17,260 nucleotides of DNA from an uncultured Prevotella sp. Lineage in GTDB: Bacteria > Bacteroidota > Bacteroidia > Bacteroidales > Bacteroidaceae. The notes under the pieces are model-generated. The model made no database searches. It was given only the letters and a program-made list of their open reading frames with translations, and was not told the origin of the DNA. Below are positions 1-7,587 of this stretch, piece after piece. The position numbers and the translations under genes were made by a program. How positions within the stretch are numbered: position 1 is the first letter of the stretch; every line of letters begins with the position of its first letter. The stretch spans positions 1 to 17,260 of the forward strand of contig CALCHM010000121.1 of assembly GCA_937901345.1 (NCBI GenBank), read 5' to 3'.

Positions 1-812
1 CTTTGGGACAGCTGCCGCAGCTGCTTTTGGGCGGCATATGCCGCTTTTGCCATTTCACGGGCCTCCTGCCGGGCCTGTAGGTCTTTGTCCAAACCCAGCG
101 TAAGGTTGCGCCCAGGAATCGGAGCAATGTCATACTTACCATCCATGTAGTGCCCCTTGGTGCGTCCACGCACGTCGCGAAGCATGATGCGCATACCCTT
201 CTCACCTCGCAAATATTGCTCGTAAGAACGCTCGATGCCGAGTTTCCCAATGTTGTCACCACTGCGATAATAGGGGTCATTGAGGATGTCTTTTTCGTTA
301 ACCTCGCCCACGTCGCCCAGGATGTGTGCTCCCATGCCGTCGGCATAGTGACGGATGGTGCGCTTTTCGGCAGAAAAACCGTTGAAGCGATACAGATTTT
401 CCTTAAATACAGAAAATTCTTCGGCAGGAATCTGACTCATGAAGAGTTGTGGCGTATGGCGCGAATAACCGATACGCTGCTTGATTTCCTGCATGCGTTG
501 CTTGTAAAACTCAGGCGTAATCCCCACCGTCTGGCAGAAATCTAAAGTGTCCACTCCCCACTGCTCCTGCATCACCACCATGATATTGTACGAGGGTTCG
601 TTATATACAAGCAATCGCCCCTTGCGATCGGTTACCAAACCGCGCGAGGGGTAAATAATTTCCTTTCGGAAGGCATTGGAGTCGGCACTCTTCTTGTAGT
701 CGTCACTAAATAGTTGCAACGAGAACAGGCGAACGATATAAATAAGGATGATGCCGACAGCGATGCCCCCGATGACGAATTTACGATTGTCAAAGGAGTG
801 GTCGCGAGCCAT
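1..812 (-). CDS. mrdA: Penicillin-binding protein 2 (peptidoglycan transpeptidase), 5' part only
   Basis: This is the N-terminal 270 codons of a class B penicillin-binding protein; the catalytic half lies beyond base 1. PBP2 crosslinks peptidoglycan during lateral wall growth with RodA and MreBCD. Translation from ATG 812-810 gives MARDHSFDNRKFVIGG, then one transmembrane anchor (about residues 13-32) and the dimerisation-domain signature YPSRGLVTDRKGRLLVYNEP (about 54-73). Later comes NIGKLGIERSYEQYLRG (about 187-203), the usual G-x-x-G-[IL]-E motif. It starts 8 bp after the mreD stop, so it belongs to the mreCD-mrdA transcript. From about residue 247 the protein becomes Ala/Gln/Arg-rich (ARQEAREMAKAAYAAQ...) where the family normally moves straight on to the start of the transpeptidase domain. 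The frame stays open to the window edge. Identity is firm from motifs and gene order. Confidence 0.93.
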   Translation of the reverse strand, partial: MARDHSFDNRKFVIGGIAVGIILIYIVRLFSLQLFSDDYKKSADSNAFRKEIIYPSRGLVTDRKGRLLVYNEPSYNIMVVMQEQWGVDTLDFCQTVGITPEFYKQRMQEIKQRIGYSRHTPQLFMSQIPAEEFSVFKENLYRFNGFSAEKRTIRHYADGMGAHILGDVGEVNEKDILNDPYYRSGDNIGKLGIERSYEQYLRGEKGMRIMLRDVRGRTKGHYMDGKYDIAPIPGRNLTLGLDKDLQARQEAREMAKAAYAAQKQLRQLSQ

Positions 813-820
813 AAATCAGT

Positions 821-1327
821 TTATCGCTTATTGCGCAACATTTCTAGCGCAAGGATTAGAAGGGTTGTTAATAACGTGGAGGAAAAGATATTCCAAAGGA
901 GAATGAGGGGATGCTGCAAGGTAAAGGCCTCTATGATGTAGAAAACTGACGTGTGAAGCAAACTCATTGCTACGGCATAGCGTGTGAACCCACCCCATTC
1001 CATCGTGCGCACTGAAGGGACATAGTCACCATCGCCACGCTCAGAAGGTGCAAAAACAGTGAGCACCAAGGGGCGCAACAAGGCCGTTACAAGTAAGGAG
1101 GACGAAGCCATACCGGGGGTACCGCTAAACATGTCGATCACCAAACCCAAAACGAAGGCCAACAACAAGACCGACCAACGCGACATATTCCCAGGCAGCA
1201 ACATAATGAAATAAATGTACACCATGGGCATGGCATAACCAAACAGATGAATGTGGTTACACACCGCTACTTGCGCCGCTATTAAGGCGAGAAACCACAC
1301 GATGTAGGAAAGAAACGAGGGTGCCAT
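821..1327 (-). CDS. mreD: Rod shape-determining protein MreD
   Basis: A 168-aa, very hydrophobic protein with about five predicted membrane helices (roughly residues 5-23, 30-46, 52-68, 112-133 and 140-162). MreD is the inner-membrane partner of MreC and MreB in the elongation machinery. The sequence itself is poorly conserved; the call rests on size, hydrophobic profile and position between mreC and mrdA. The segment LLLAFVLGLVIDMFSGTPGM is the best family signature (hydrophobic helix followed by G-x-x-x-D-x-F). Its ATG (1327-1325) directly abuts the mreC stop codon (1330-1328), which points to translational coupling. Confidence 0.9.
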   Translation of the reverse strand: MAPSFLSYIVWFLALIAAQVAVCNHIHLFGYAMPMVYIYFIMLLPGNMSRWSVLLLAFVLGLVIDMFSGTPGMASSSLLVTALLRPLVLTVFAPSERGDGDYVPSVRTMEWGGFTRYAVAMSLLHTSVFYIIEAFTLQHPLILLWNIFSSTLLTTLLILALEMLRNKR

Positions 1328-2173
1328 TTAGTTATCGTTGATTTTTGAGAAAAGACTATCTATTGCGGTTCTGTAGGGCGTGGCTATCACTTCAACCTCG
1401 CGAAGGCTGGAGAAATCGGTGCCCAGATGGATGTCTAATTTATAGGACTGACCGTCTTCTGAGTTTTCGATGTTTTCAATCTTGCCTACATAGATGCCCG
1501 GGGGAAATACGGAGGAGTGACCACTGGTCTCCACCATCCATCCCTCTTCAACCTGCGCATGACGGGGGATTTCATCCAAATAAGCGCGATCCATGCTACT
1601 ACCGTCCCAATGCAGATAACCAAAATGACTTTGCCCCTGAATGCGGCAACTGATGCTTGACTTTTGATTGGTAATGGGGATTACGAGACTGTGGTCGGAA
1701 CTTACGAGATATACCACACCCACAACGCCACAACCACCCACAACACCCATCTTCTCACGCACGCCATGTCGACTTCCGCGATCAATCACCAAATAATTAT
1801 TCTTCGTGCCCTTGGAGTTAGAAATCACCTTGGCAGATATCATCTCGTAATTCACCAGATTGCGCATCATGGCACGCTCCACCTCCGATGTGTCGCGATT
1901 TAATGTCAGCATCGCCTCGCGCAACAGGTCGTTTTCGAGCATCAATTGCGTGTTGCGCGCTGTGAGTTCACGATTCACCTCACCGAGATTCACGTAACTC
2001 CACAAATCCAAATACCATCGGTCAATACGCGCCACGGCATTGTTAGCACCCGTACACCACACGCTCCCTTGATAATTATTAAAACGTATCAAGAGCGACA
2101 GGCTGAAATACTCTAACACAATGAAGAGCAACAGATAATTATGACGACGTAAAAAATCAAGGAGACGATCCAT
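1328..2173 (-). CDS. mreC: Rod shape-determining protein MreC
   Basis: A 281-aa protein with a short cytoplasmic N-terminus, one membrane helix (about residues 12-30) and a coiled-coil-prone segment (about 65-105, VNRELTARNTQLMLENDLLR). The periplasmic beta domain follows, with the typical segments VISNSKGTKNNYLVIDRGSR and GVVGGCGVVGVV (about 117-155). MreC links cytoskeletal MreB to PBP2 in the periplasm. The ATG at 2173-2171 is the first in frame. It lies about 380 bp downstream of mreB, with a terminator-like hairpin and tandem repeats between, so mreCD-mrdA may not be simply co-transcribed with mreB. Length and motifs are normal for Bacteroidetes MreC. Confidence 0.95.
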   Translation of the reverse strand: MDRLLDFLRRHNYLLLFIVLEYFSLSLLIRFNNYQGSVWCTGANNAVARIDRWYLDLWSYVNLGEVNRELTARNTQLMLENDLLREAMLTLNRDTSEVERAMMRNLVNYEMISAKVISNSKGTKNNYLVIDRGSRHGVREKMGVVGGCGVVGVVYLVSSDHSLVIPITNQKSSISCRIQGQSHFGYLHWDGSSMDRAYLDEIPRHAQVEEGWMVETSGHSSVFPPGIYVGKIENIENSEDGQSYKLDIHLGTDFSSLREVEVIATPYRTAIDSLFSKINDN

Positions 2174-2218
2174 AACGATGAATGAAAAAGGCGATTGCTG
2201 TTGGGAAAACTTACAGAA

Positions 2219-2447
2219 TCCCCATTTTAGTAGGTTTCAGAGACTTCGAAAGTCTGTATTTGAACGATTTTGCAGTTTCAGACCACTCGGGAAGCGAGAA
2301 AATGACCATTTTGGAGGTTTCAGACACCTCGGAAAGGCGAAAATGACCATTTTGGAGGTTTCTGACACCTCGGAAGACCGAAAATGACCATTTTGGAGGT
2401 TTCAGACACCTCGGAAGGCCGAAAATGACCATTTTGGAGATTTCAAG
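2219..2447. repeat. 41-bp tandem repeat array between mreB and mreC
   Basis: Well-conserved units begin at 2299, 2340, 2381 and 2422 (AAAATGACCATTTTGGAGG...), exactly 41 bp apart; the last is partial. Two degenerate copies precede them, recognisable by CCATTTTAGTAGGTTTCAG near 2222 and CGATTTTGCAGTTTCAG near 2265. Each unit holds two small dyads, AAAATG-AC-CATTTT and GAGGT-N7-ACCTC, plus a core that reads TCGGAAGACCGA at 2370-2381. Because 41 is not a multiple of three, the open frames crossing the array cycle through all three readings of the unit, so it is not a protein repeat. It shares period and core with the array at 14111-14221. Confidence 0.9.
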
Positions 2448-2470
2448 GAACCTGCGATAACTCTAGACAA

Positions 2471-2526
2471 GAAAAGAGAAAGGAGAAAGACGCTTGGCGT
2501 ATCCCGCAAAGTTTTTCTCCTTTCTC
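2471..2526 (-). terminator. Terminator-like hairpin after mreB
   Basis: A perfect 13-bp stem pairs GAGAAAGGAGAAA (2476-2488) with TTTCTCCTTTCTC (2514-2526). The 25-nt loop contains a small ACGC-TTG-GCGT hairpin of its own. On the minus strand the stem is followed by TTTTCTTG. It begins 30 bp after the mreB stop. The stem is purine/pyrimidine-segregated and not GC-rich, so termination may be partial. Confidence 0.55.
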
Positions 2527-2555
2527 CTTATCCTTTCGTCTATCTTCGCAACCGA

Positions 2556-3608
2556 TTAGCGCATCAAGAACGTGAAGTTTTCTACATTCTTAAGTGCGAT
2601 TCCCGTTCCGCGTGCCACACAGAGGAGGGGATCCTTTGCTACATGGAAGGGGATATTAATCTTATCGGTCAAGCGCTTGTCAATACCACGCAAGAGCGCG
2701 CCACCACCAGTGAGCCAAATACCATTCTTAACAATGTCGGCATAAAGTTCGGGGGGTGTATGTTCGAGAGCACTGATAACGGCCTGCTCGATACGCGCGA
2801 TGGACTTTTCAAGACAGTGTGCAATTTCCTGGTAACACACAGGCACCTCCATGGGCATAGCAGTAATACGGTTCGGACCGTAAACCACATAATCCTCGGG
2901 CGCTTCGCCAGGAAGGTCGGTCAACGCCGCACCTACGGCAATCTTAATACGTTCCGCCATGCGTTCACTGACGCGCACATTGTGCTGACGGCTCATGTAT
3001 TCTTGAATATCGTTGGTGAAGTCGTCACCCGCCATCTTGATGGAGTTATTTGAAACAATACCACCCAATGAAAGCACTGCGATTTCCGTAGTACCACCAC
3101 CGATATCGACAATCATGTTGCCCTCGGGAGCATTCACGTCAATCCCCACACCGATAGCCGCAGCCATGGGTTCGTAAAGAAGGAAGATGTCACGACCACC
3201 TGCGTGTTCGGCAGAGTCGCGCACCGCACGGAGTTCAACTTCAGTAGAACCAGAAGGTACACCAATCACCATTCGCAAAGAAGGCGAGAAAAGGCGCTTG
3301 CCTTTGTGTACCATCTTAATCAAACCACGCATCATCTGCTCGCAAGCGTTAAAGTCGGCAATAACGCCATCACGCAAGGGACGAATCACGCGGATCTTGT
3401 CGTTCGTCTTTTCGTACATTAATTTAGCCTTTCCCCCAACAGCCTTCATCACATCCGTGTGGCGATCAAGCGCCACCACCGAAGGTTCGTTAACGATGAT
3501 TTCATCATCACAAATAATGATGGTGTTAGCCGTTCCGAGGTCAATTGCTAGTTCTTGTTTGAGCGAAAAGAAATTTGAGAAGACATTCTTCAAGAAACTC
3601 ATACGCAT
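2556..3608 (-). CDS. mreB: Rod shape-determining protein MreB (bacterial actin)
   Basis: An actin-fold ATPase that forms membrane-associated filaments directing lateral wall synthesis. Visible motifs are the phosphate-1 loop DLGTANTIII (about residues 21-30), the phosphate-2/adenosine region MIVDIGGGTTEIAVLSLGG (about 165-183), LLYEPMAAAIGVG (about 143-155) and the C-terminal adenosine motif WLTGGGALLRGIDKRL. Length (about 350 aa) is normal. Three in-frame starts are close together: TTG at 3611, ATG at 3608 and ATG at 3602. ATG 3608 is chosen because AGGGAG ends 4 nt upstream; with the same element 10 nt away, ATG 3602 (MSFLKN...) is also possible. It starts 12 bp after the purH stop, so the two are almost certainly co-transcribed. 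Confidence 0.97.
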   Translation of the reverse strand: MRMSFLKNVFSNFFSLKQELAIDLGTANTIIICDDEIIVNEPSVVALDRHTDVMKAVGGKAKLMYEKTNDKIRVIRPLRDGVIADFNACEQMMRGLIKMVHKGKRLFSPSLRMVIGVPSGSTEVELRAVRDSAEHAGGRDIFLLYEPMAAAIGVGIDVNAPEGNMIVDIGGGTTEIAVLSLGGIVSNNSIKMAGDDFTNDIQEYMSRQHNVRVSERMAERIKIAVGAALTDLPGEAPEDYVVYGPNRITAMPMEVPVCYQEIAHCLEKSIARIEQAVISALEHTPPELYADIVKNGIWLTGGGALLRGIDKRLTDKINIPFHVAKDPLLCVARGTGIALKNVENFTFLMR

Positions 3609-3620
3609 CAAACTCCCTTA

Positions 3621-4214
3621 TTAACCCTTAAAGTAAGTGTGGATTGCAGTGTCGTAGTGGCTGCTTACGCCAAAAGCCTGAGTTGCAAACCAACGACGCT
3701 GTTCGAGCGTAGTTGCTGCGCCCTGAGCCTTCACGATATCAAGGAGGGGTTGGTATTCAGCCTTTGAAGGAACGATGACTACGTCGTTGAAATTTTTCGC
3801 ACCTGCACGGATGAGCGAAATGCCACCTATGTCGATCTTTTCAATGATGTCGGCTTCAGAAGCACCGCTAGCAACGGTTTGTTCGAAGGGATAGAGGTCA
3901 ACAATCACGAGGTCGATTTCAGGGATTTCGTATTGTGCCATCTGCTGCTGGTCACCTTCAAGAGAGCGACGACCAAGGATACCACCAAAGATTTTGGGGT
4001 GAAGCGTCTTTACGCGACCACCGAGAATTGAGGGGTATGTAGTAACATCTTCAACCTTTTGGCAGGGGAAACCAAGGCTTTCGATAAATTCGCGTGTGCC
4101 ACCAGTTGAGAGGAACTGCACACCGTCGTTGTGAAGTGCTGTAAGGAGTTCGTCAAGACCGTCCTTGTGGAATACAGACACCAATGCTGTCTTAATTTTC
4201 TTTGTTGCTGACAT
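3621..4214 (-). CDS. purH: IMP cyclohydrolase domain of PurH as a stand-alone protein
   Basis: A 197-aa protein matching the N-terminal MGS-fold domain of bifunctional PurH, which closes the purine ring (FAICAR to IMP, the last step of de novo purine synthesis). Signatures are FLSTGGTREFIESLG (about residues 34-48), TTYPSILGGRVKTLHPKIFGG (about 58-78), IDLVIVDLYPFEQTVASGAS (about 101-120) and KIDIGGISLIRAGAKNFNDV (about 127-146). The protein stops at ...SSHYDTAIHTYFKG, the normal border with the second domain. The whole AICAR formyltransferase domain (about 300 residues, LRYGENPHQ and onward) is missing, and only 12 bp separate the stop from mreB. There is no remnant of that domain nearby, so this looks like a settled split rather than a fresh frameshift. 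The formyltransferase must be encoded elsewhere if the pathway is complete. Confidence 0.92.
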   Translation of the reverse strand: MSATKKIKTALVSVFHKDGLDELLTALHNDGVQFLSTGGTREFIESLGFPCQKVEDVTTYPSILGGRVKTLHPKIFGGILGRRSLEGDQQQMAQYEIPEIDLVIVDLYPFEQTVASGASEADIIEKIDIGGISLIRAGAKNFNDVVIVPSKAEYQPLLDIVKAQGAATTLEQRRWFATQAFGVSSHYDTAIHTYFKG

Positions 4215-4255
4215 AGTGATATTTATTTGAGATTTATTATTCTAACAATCAGATG

Positions 4256-4263
4256 CAAATTTA
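4256..4263 (-). promoter_or_regulatory. purH: Candidate -7 element of the purH-mreB promoter
   Basis: Minus-strand TAAATTTG matches the Bacteroidetes -7 consensus TAnnTTTG and sits about 42 bp upstream of the purH ATG, leaving a short AT-rich leader. No clear TTTG -33 element is seen at 19-21 bp, so the call rests on one box and position. Confidence 0.45.
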
Positions 4264-4500
4264 CGTATTTCTTTAGCATCTTAAGCATTTTTAAGAGAAA
4301 GAAATACAGAAAAAGAGAAGTAAAATACACGTTGTAAAACGCAAATGACAAATTGAGAAATCTGGGTTCTGTCAAATCAAAATCCGCCGCAAAGCATTTA
4401 TGCGAAGTCGCTCTTTATTTCGACCTTCGCCGTGCGTTTTTGCCGCATATGCGAGAAGGGTTTCCTACCGAATAGGGAGACTTTAGTGAAAGAAAGAAGC
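4264..4500. other. Intergenic stretch, no gene seen
   Basis: Together with 4215-4263 and 4501-4590 this forms the 376-bp gap between purH and the lipoprotein gene. Apart from the purH promoter and the terminator at 4501-4542, the only structure noticed is an imperfect dyad GCGAAG-TCG...CGA-c-CTTCGC at 4402-4430. A 28-codon plus-strand frame from 4400 is too short to support as a gene. Confidence 0.5.
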
Positions 4501-4542
4501 ATCTCCTTGCAGTAAGTTGTCAGGCAACTCACGCAAGGAGAT
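4501..4542 (-). terminator. Terminator of the recA-lipoprotein transcript
   Basis: A perfect 10-bp stem (ATCTCCTTGC 4501-4510 with GCAAGGAGAT 4533-4542) encloses a second stem AGTTG-TCAGG-CAACT. On the minus strand it is followed by GCTTCTTTCTTTC, a T-rich tail. It lies about 50 bp after the lipoprotein stop. Confidence 0.7.
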
Positions 4543-4590
4543 ACTCGTCTATTTTACAGTCTCTAGAAGCACCAAGACTTCAACGAACTG

Positions 4591-4956
4591 TTATTCAACC
4601 GCGGGCAAATGAATGGGATCCTCCACTTGAGGCACGGAATCCCTAACGGTTGCGCCAGCCAATTCGAACGTGCGCGACATACCTGCTTTCATAAATTCTT
4701 CGTAGGCACGATTAACGGAGGCTTGCTTCATCTTATCGTCGTCCAGTTCATCGTGGAGCGCATCGTAATGCTCACGCTCAAACTGCATTAGGCGTTCTGT
4801 TGCCGCAGTGATCATTTCTATCGACGTTGCTGCCTTAATCTCCATTGTTGTGCGTTCGATTTCCTGAATATACTGATCGACAACTGGAGACGAACACCCA
4901 AGAAGCAGACTCGCAAAGAGCGCAATAAAGAATGCGGATTTAATTTTGAACAACAT
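4591..4956 (-). CDS. Small lipoprotein of unknown function, downstream of recA
   Basis: A 121-aa protein with a signal peptide and lipobox LLLGC, so the lipidated Cys is residue 21. The mature part is mostly alpha-helical and acidic (YIQEIERTTMEIKAATSIEM, REHYDALHDELDDDKMKQAS). It resembles small DUF4988/DUF6694-like helical lipoproteins only in general character, and I do not recognise a family. The frame extends to a TTG at 4971, but ATG 4956 gives a normal signal peptide and is preferred. It follows recA by 40 bp and precedes a strong terminator, so it is probably the second gene of a recA transcript. Nothing in the sequence shows a role in DNA repair. Confidence 0.8.
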   Translation of the reverse strand: MLFKIKSAFFIALFASLLLGCSSPVVDQYIQEIERTTMEIKAATSIEMITAATERLMQFEREHYDALHDELDDDKMKQASVNRAYEEFMKAGMSRTFELAGATVRDSVPQVEDPIHLPAVE

Positions 4957-4996
4957 AGCGTCAAACTTCAAGCAATTTCTAATAAAAAACCCACGC

Positions 4997-6031
4997 TTAT
5001 TCAGGTTCTACGGGAATTTCGTAATCACCCAACAGTTTCTGCTTAATTTCTTCTGCAAGTTCGGGGTTGTCTGCGATAATGCGCTTTACCGCTTCGCGTC
5101 CCTGTCCTAACTTAGCGTCACCGTAACTGAACCACGATCCGCTCTTCTTGATGATGCCTGCTTCTACGCCAAGGTCAACGATTTCACCAATTTGCGAAAT
5201 ACCCTGACCGAAGGTGATCTCAAATTCTGCCTTACGGAAGGGAGGAGCCACCTTATTCTTAACGACTTTAACACGCACTTGATTACCAATGGGTGTGTCA
5301 CCATCCTTGAGCGTAGTGACCTTGCGAATATCCAGGCGTACTGATGCGTAGAATTTCAACGCATTACCACCCGTTGTCGTTTCTGGATTACCAAACATCA
5401 CGCCAATCTTGTCGCGCAACTGATTGATAAAGATACAAGTGGTGTTGGTTTTATTAATAGATGCCGTCAACTTACGAAGAGCCTGACTCATAAGGCGCGC
5501 TTGAAGTCCCACCTTATTATCGCCCATGTCACCTTCGATTTCTGCCTTAGGAGTAAGTGCTGCGACAGAGTCAACAACGACAATATCAATAGCAGCCGAG
5601 CGGATGAGTTGGTCAGCAATTTCCAACGCCTGTTCACCATTGTCGGGTTGTGAGATAAGCAGGTTGTCGGTATCTACACCAAGACTTGCGGCATAAAAAC
5701 GATCAAAGGCATGTTCAGCGTCAATAAATGCTGCGATGCCCCCCTGACGCTGTGCCTCAGCAATCGCATGGATGGCGAGTGTGGTCTTACCTGAACTTTC
5801 TGGACCGTAGATCTCAATAATACGTCCCTTGGGATAACCACCAACACCGAGTGCCAAGTCCAAACCAAGAGAACCCGTAGGAATTACTTCAACACTCTCA
5901 ACTTTATCATCGCCCATCTTCATGATAGAACCCTTACCAAAGTCCTTCTCGATCTTTGCCATTGCAGCTTGGAGCGCTTTCAACTTTTCGCTTTTATCAT
6001 CAACTTGAAGTTCTAATTCTTTCTTTGCCAT
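4997..6031 (-). CDS. recA: Recombinase RecA
   Basis: A 344-aa RecA, full length. RecA forms ATP-dependent filaments on single-stranded DNA, catalyses strand exchange and stimulates LexA-type self-cleavage. Walker A GPESSGKTT is at residues 76-84 and Walker B within IDIVVVDSVAALTPKAEIEG. The L1/L2 DNA-binding loops include MGDNKVGLQARLMSQALRKL and FGNPETTTGGNALKFYASVR, and INQLRDKIGVMFG precedes L2. The tail is acidic (YEIPVEPE), as usual. The start is ATG 6031 (MAKKELELQ). It has its own upstream region and is followed after 40 bp by a lipoprotein gene. Confidence 0.99.
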   Translation of the reverse strand: MAKKELELQVDDKSEKLKALQAAMAKIEKDFGKGSIMKMGDDKVESVEVIPTGSLGLDLALGVGGYPKGRIIEIYGPESSGKTTLAIHAIAEAQRQGGIAAFIDAEHAFDRFYAASLGVDTDNLLISQPDNGEQALEIADQLIRSAAIDIVVVDSVAALTPKAEIEGDMGDNKVGLQARLMSQALRKLTASINKTNTTCIFINQLRDKIGVMFGNPETTTGGNALKFYASVRLDIRKVTTLKDGDTPIGNQVRVKVVKNKVAPPFRKAEFEITFGQGISQIGEIVDLGVEAGIIKKSGSWFSYGDAKLGQGREAVKRIIADNPELAEEIKQKLLGDYEIPVEPE

Positions 6032-6142
6032 AATTAAGGTTTTGAGGTTATAAGGTTGGTAGGTCTTGAGGGGAGCGAGAAAGCAAATACATCACTCATC
6101 CGCCCACACCTAACAACATGTTTACGAGATTTTGTTATTTGG

Positions 6143-6150
6143 CAAAGTTA
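6143..6150 (-). promoter_or_regulatory. recA: Candidate -7 element of the recA promoter
   Basis: Minus-strand TAACTTTG fits TAnnTTTG and would give a leader of about 105 nt. No convincing -33 box or LexA-type palindrome was found between it and the start codon. The leader contains loosely repeated AGGTT words near 6038-6060. Confidence 0.4.
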
Positions 6151-6200
6151 CATAAAAGAAACGGAATGGAGGCGCTGTTTCTACGGAATATCATAGCGAC

Positions 6201-6241
6201 AAGAACAAAAAACTCCCCTACTCCGCACGGGAGCAAGGGAG
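6201..6241 (-). terminator. Intrinsic terminator after the PspC-domain gene
   Basis: On the minus strand CTCCCTTGCTCC (6241-6230) pairs with GGAGTAGGGGAG (6224-6213): 12 pairs with two G-U wobbles and a 5-nt loop. A run of six T (6212-6207) follows. This is a canonical rho-independent terminator, starting 10 bp after the stop codon. Confidence 0.9.
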
Positions 6242-6250
6242 GCAATTTCA

Positions 6251-7528
6251 CTACATCGGCACGCAGAAATAACAGGTCGTTATAACTGCAGCGATACCGA
6301 TGCTCAAGGCGAGCATCCAAAGAGTTGTCAGCGTAATTTTAACGCCTTTGGAGAGCGGCGAATCCGAGACAAAGACACTGCGGATAAGGGCGTAAAGGGG
6401 AATGGCGACGATGAGAAAACCGCAGATTGTACTGGTGTAAAGCAACCAAGAAAGACCAGTGGGTTGCACCGTAATCCAGGCGGTCAACTCGGGCAAATGG
6501 GGCATGGTTGCCCAACTGCACACATTGGTCACGCTCGCCGTAAGTATCAGCAGGAAGGAGATTGCCGCAATCACCCCCATTAACAGGGTGAATATAATGG
6601 GCAGAACGATGATGAGCAATGCTATGTGAAGCAGGATGCGTCCCCAGCGAAATGCAGCAGGTTTCTGAACTGACGAATGCCCTTCGGAGGTGCGCATTTC
6701 GCTCATCACCTCGCGGTTGACATTCTCAAAATTTACTTTCTCGCCCTTCATGCGGAGGCGGTCTTCTGCCGTAACGGCTTCAGGCACGATGAGCCACATG
6801 GCGATGTACAAAATCAGCAACAGCGAGGCACTCATAAAGCACAACACGACGAAGAGCAAGCGCCAGGGCGTCACGTCCTTTCCGCCAAAGTACGCACAGA
6901 GTCCGCTAATTACCCCGCCCAGCATTTTGTCGCTCCCATTGCGGAACAATTGGCGTTCAGCAGATGCAGGTGCGGAGGGTTGCGTCGTAACGTCGGCATC
7001 ACTGGGAATAATCAACCACCCTAAGAGGTAACAAACGGTGGCAACGGGAATCGTAAACACGAACACAATAAGGAAGAGGATGCGCCAAGGGGTAGCGTCG
7101 GAGAAACCGAAATAACGCGCCAAACCACTGATGACGCCTGCCAACATTTTGCCCTGCAGATCACGTCGCAACGAGCGAGGAGCGCTGCTGGTTTCAAATT
7201 CTTCATGCGTTTCGGCGTCAGCACTGCCATCCGTTACCGTTTCTTCATCAACAACGGGCGCTTCATCGCCCTCCATTTCCTCGGGATTTCCGATACGCGC
7301 AATGAGTTCCTGCACCTGAGAAAGGGTAATGCACGTTGTGCCAGCTTGCTTCAACTCTTCTAACAATTCCGACACACGCAATTCTATATCGTCAGCTATC
7401 TCCGCTCCATCTTCCCGTTTTGAGAAGTAGGTGCGCATATTCGTGAGGTAACTCTCCAGGAGTTGACACGCATCTTCGTCAATCGTAAATATGCGATTGC
7501 ACAAGTGAATATTAATAGTCTTTTTCAT
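6251..7528 (-). CDS. Membrane protein with two PspC domains
   Basis: A 425-aa protein. Residues 1-80 form a conserved cytoplasmic head (INIHLCNRIFTIDEDACQLL...IARIGNPEEMEG), then an acidic linker. Two PspC domains follow: about 119-177 (GKMLAGVISGLARYFGFSDA) and about 192-250 (DKMLGGVISGLCAYFGGKDV), each continuing into a PWR-[IL]-LF... membrane segment. Further hydrophobic segments lie at about 296-332, 357-383 and 398-420. PspC proteins take part in envelope-stress responses in Proteobacteria; in Bacteroidetes, PspC proteins are commonly encoded next to a PadR regulator, as here. The two PspC domains are clearly related and look like an internal duplication. The gene follows the PadR gene by 59 bp and ends at a strong terminator. 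Confidence 0.9.
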   Translation of the reverse strand: MKKTINIHLCNRIFTIDEDACQLLESYLTNMRTYFSKREDGAEIADDIELRVSELLEELKQAGTTCITLSQVQELIARIGNPEEMEGDEAPVVDEETVTDGSADAETHEEFETSSAPRSLRRDLQGKMLAGVISGLARYFGFSDATPWRILFLIVFVFTIPVATVCYLLGWLIIPSDADVTTQPSAPASAERQLFRNGSDKMLGGVISGLCAYFGGKDVTPWRLLFVVLCFMSASLLLILYIAMWLIVPEAVTAEDRLRMKGEKVNFENVNREVMSEMRTSEGHSSVQKPAAFRWGRILLHIALLIIVLPIIFTLLMGVIAAISFLLILTASVTNVCSWATMPHLPELTAWITVQPTGLSWLLYTSTICGFLIVAIPLYALIRSVFVSDSPLSKGVKITLTTLWMLALSIGIAAVITTCYFCVPM

Positions 7529-7587
7529 GATGCTATAATGGGGATAGAGTTTTTATTTTAGAAGTCATATAGAAGTTCGTTGGGCGC

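Noticed and set aside
2178..2432. Open frames on both strands across the 41-bp repeats that look like small proteins
   Set aside because: The unit length is not a multiple of three, so the frames cycle through all three readings of the same repeat DNA; the apparent peptides are a by-product of the array.
2219..2447. CRISPR array
   Set aside because: The units are contiguous and similar along their whole 41 bp; there are no unique spacers and no cas genes. The same applies to 14111-14221.
4360..4490. Possible dispersed repeat or 28-codon plus-strand gene
   Set aside because: No second copy occurs in the window, and the frame is too short and lacks start signals.
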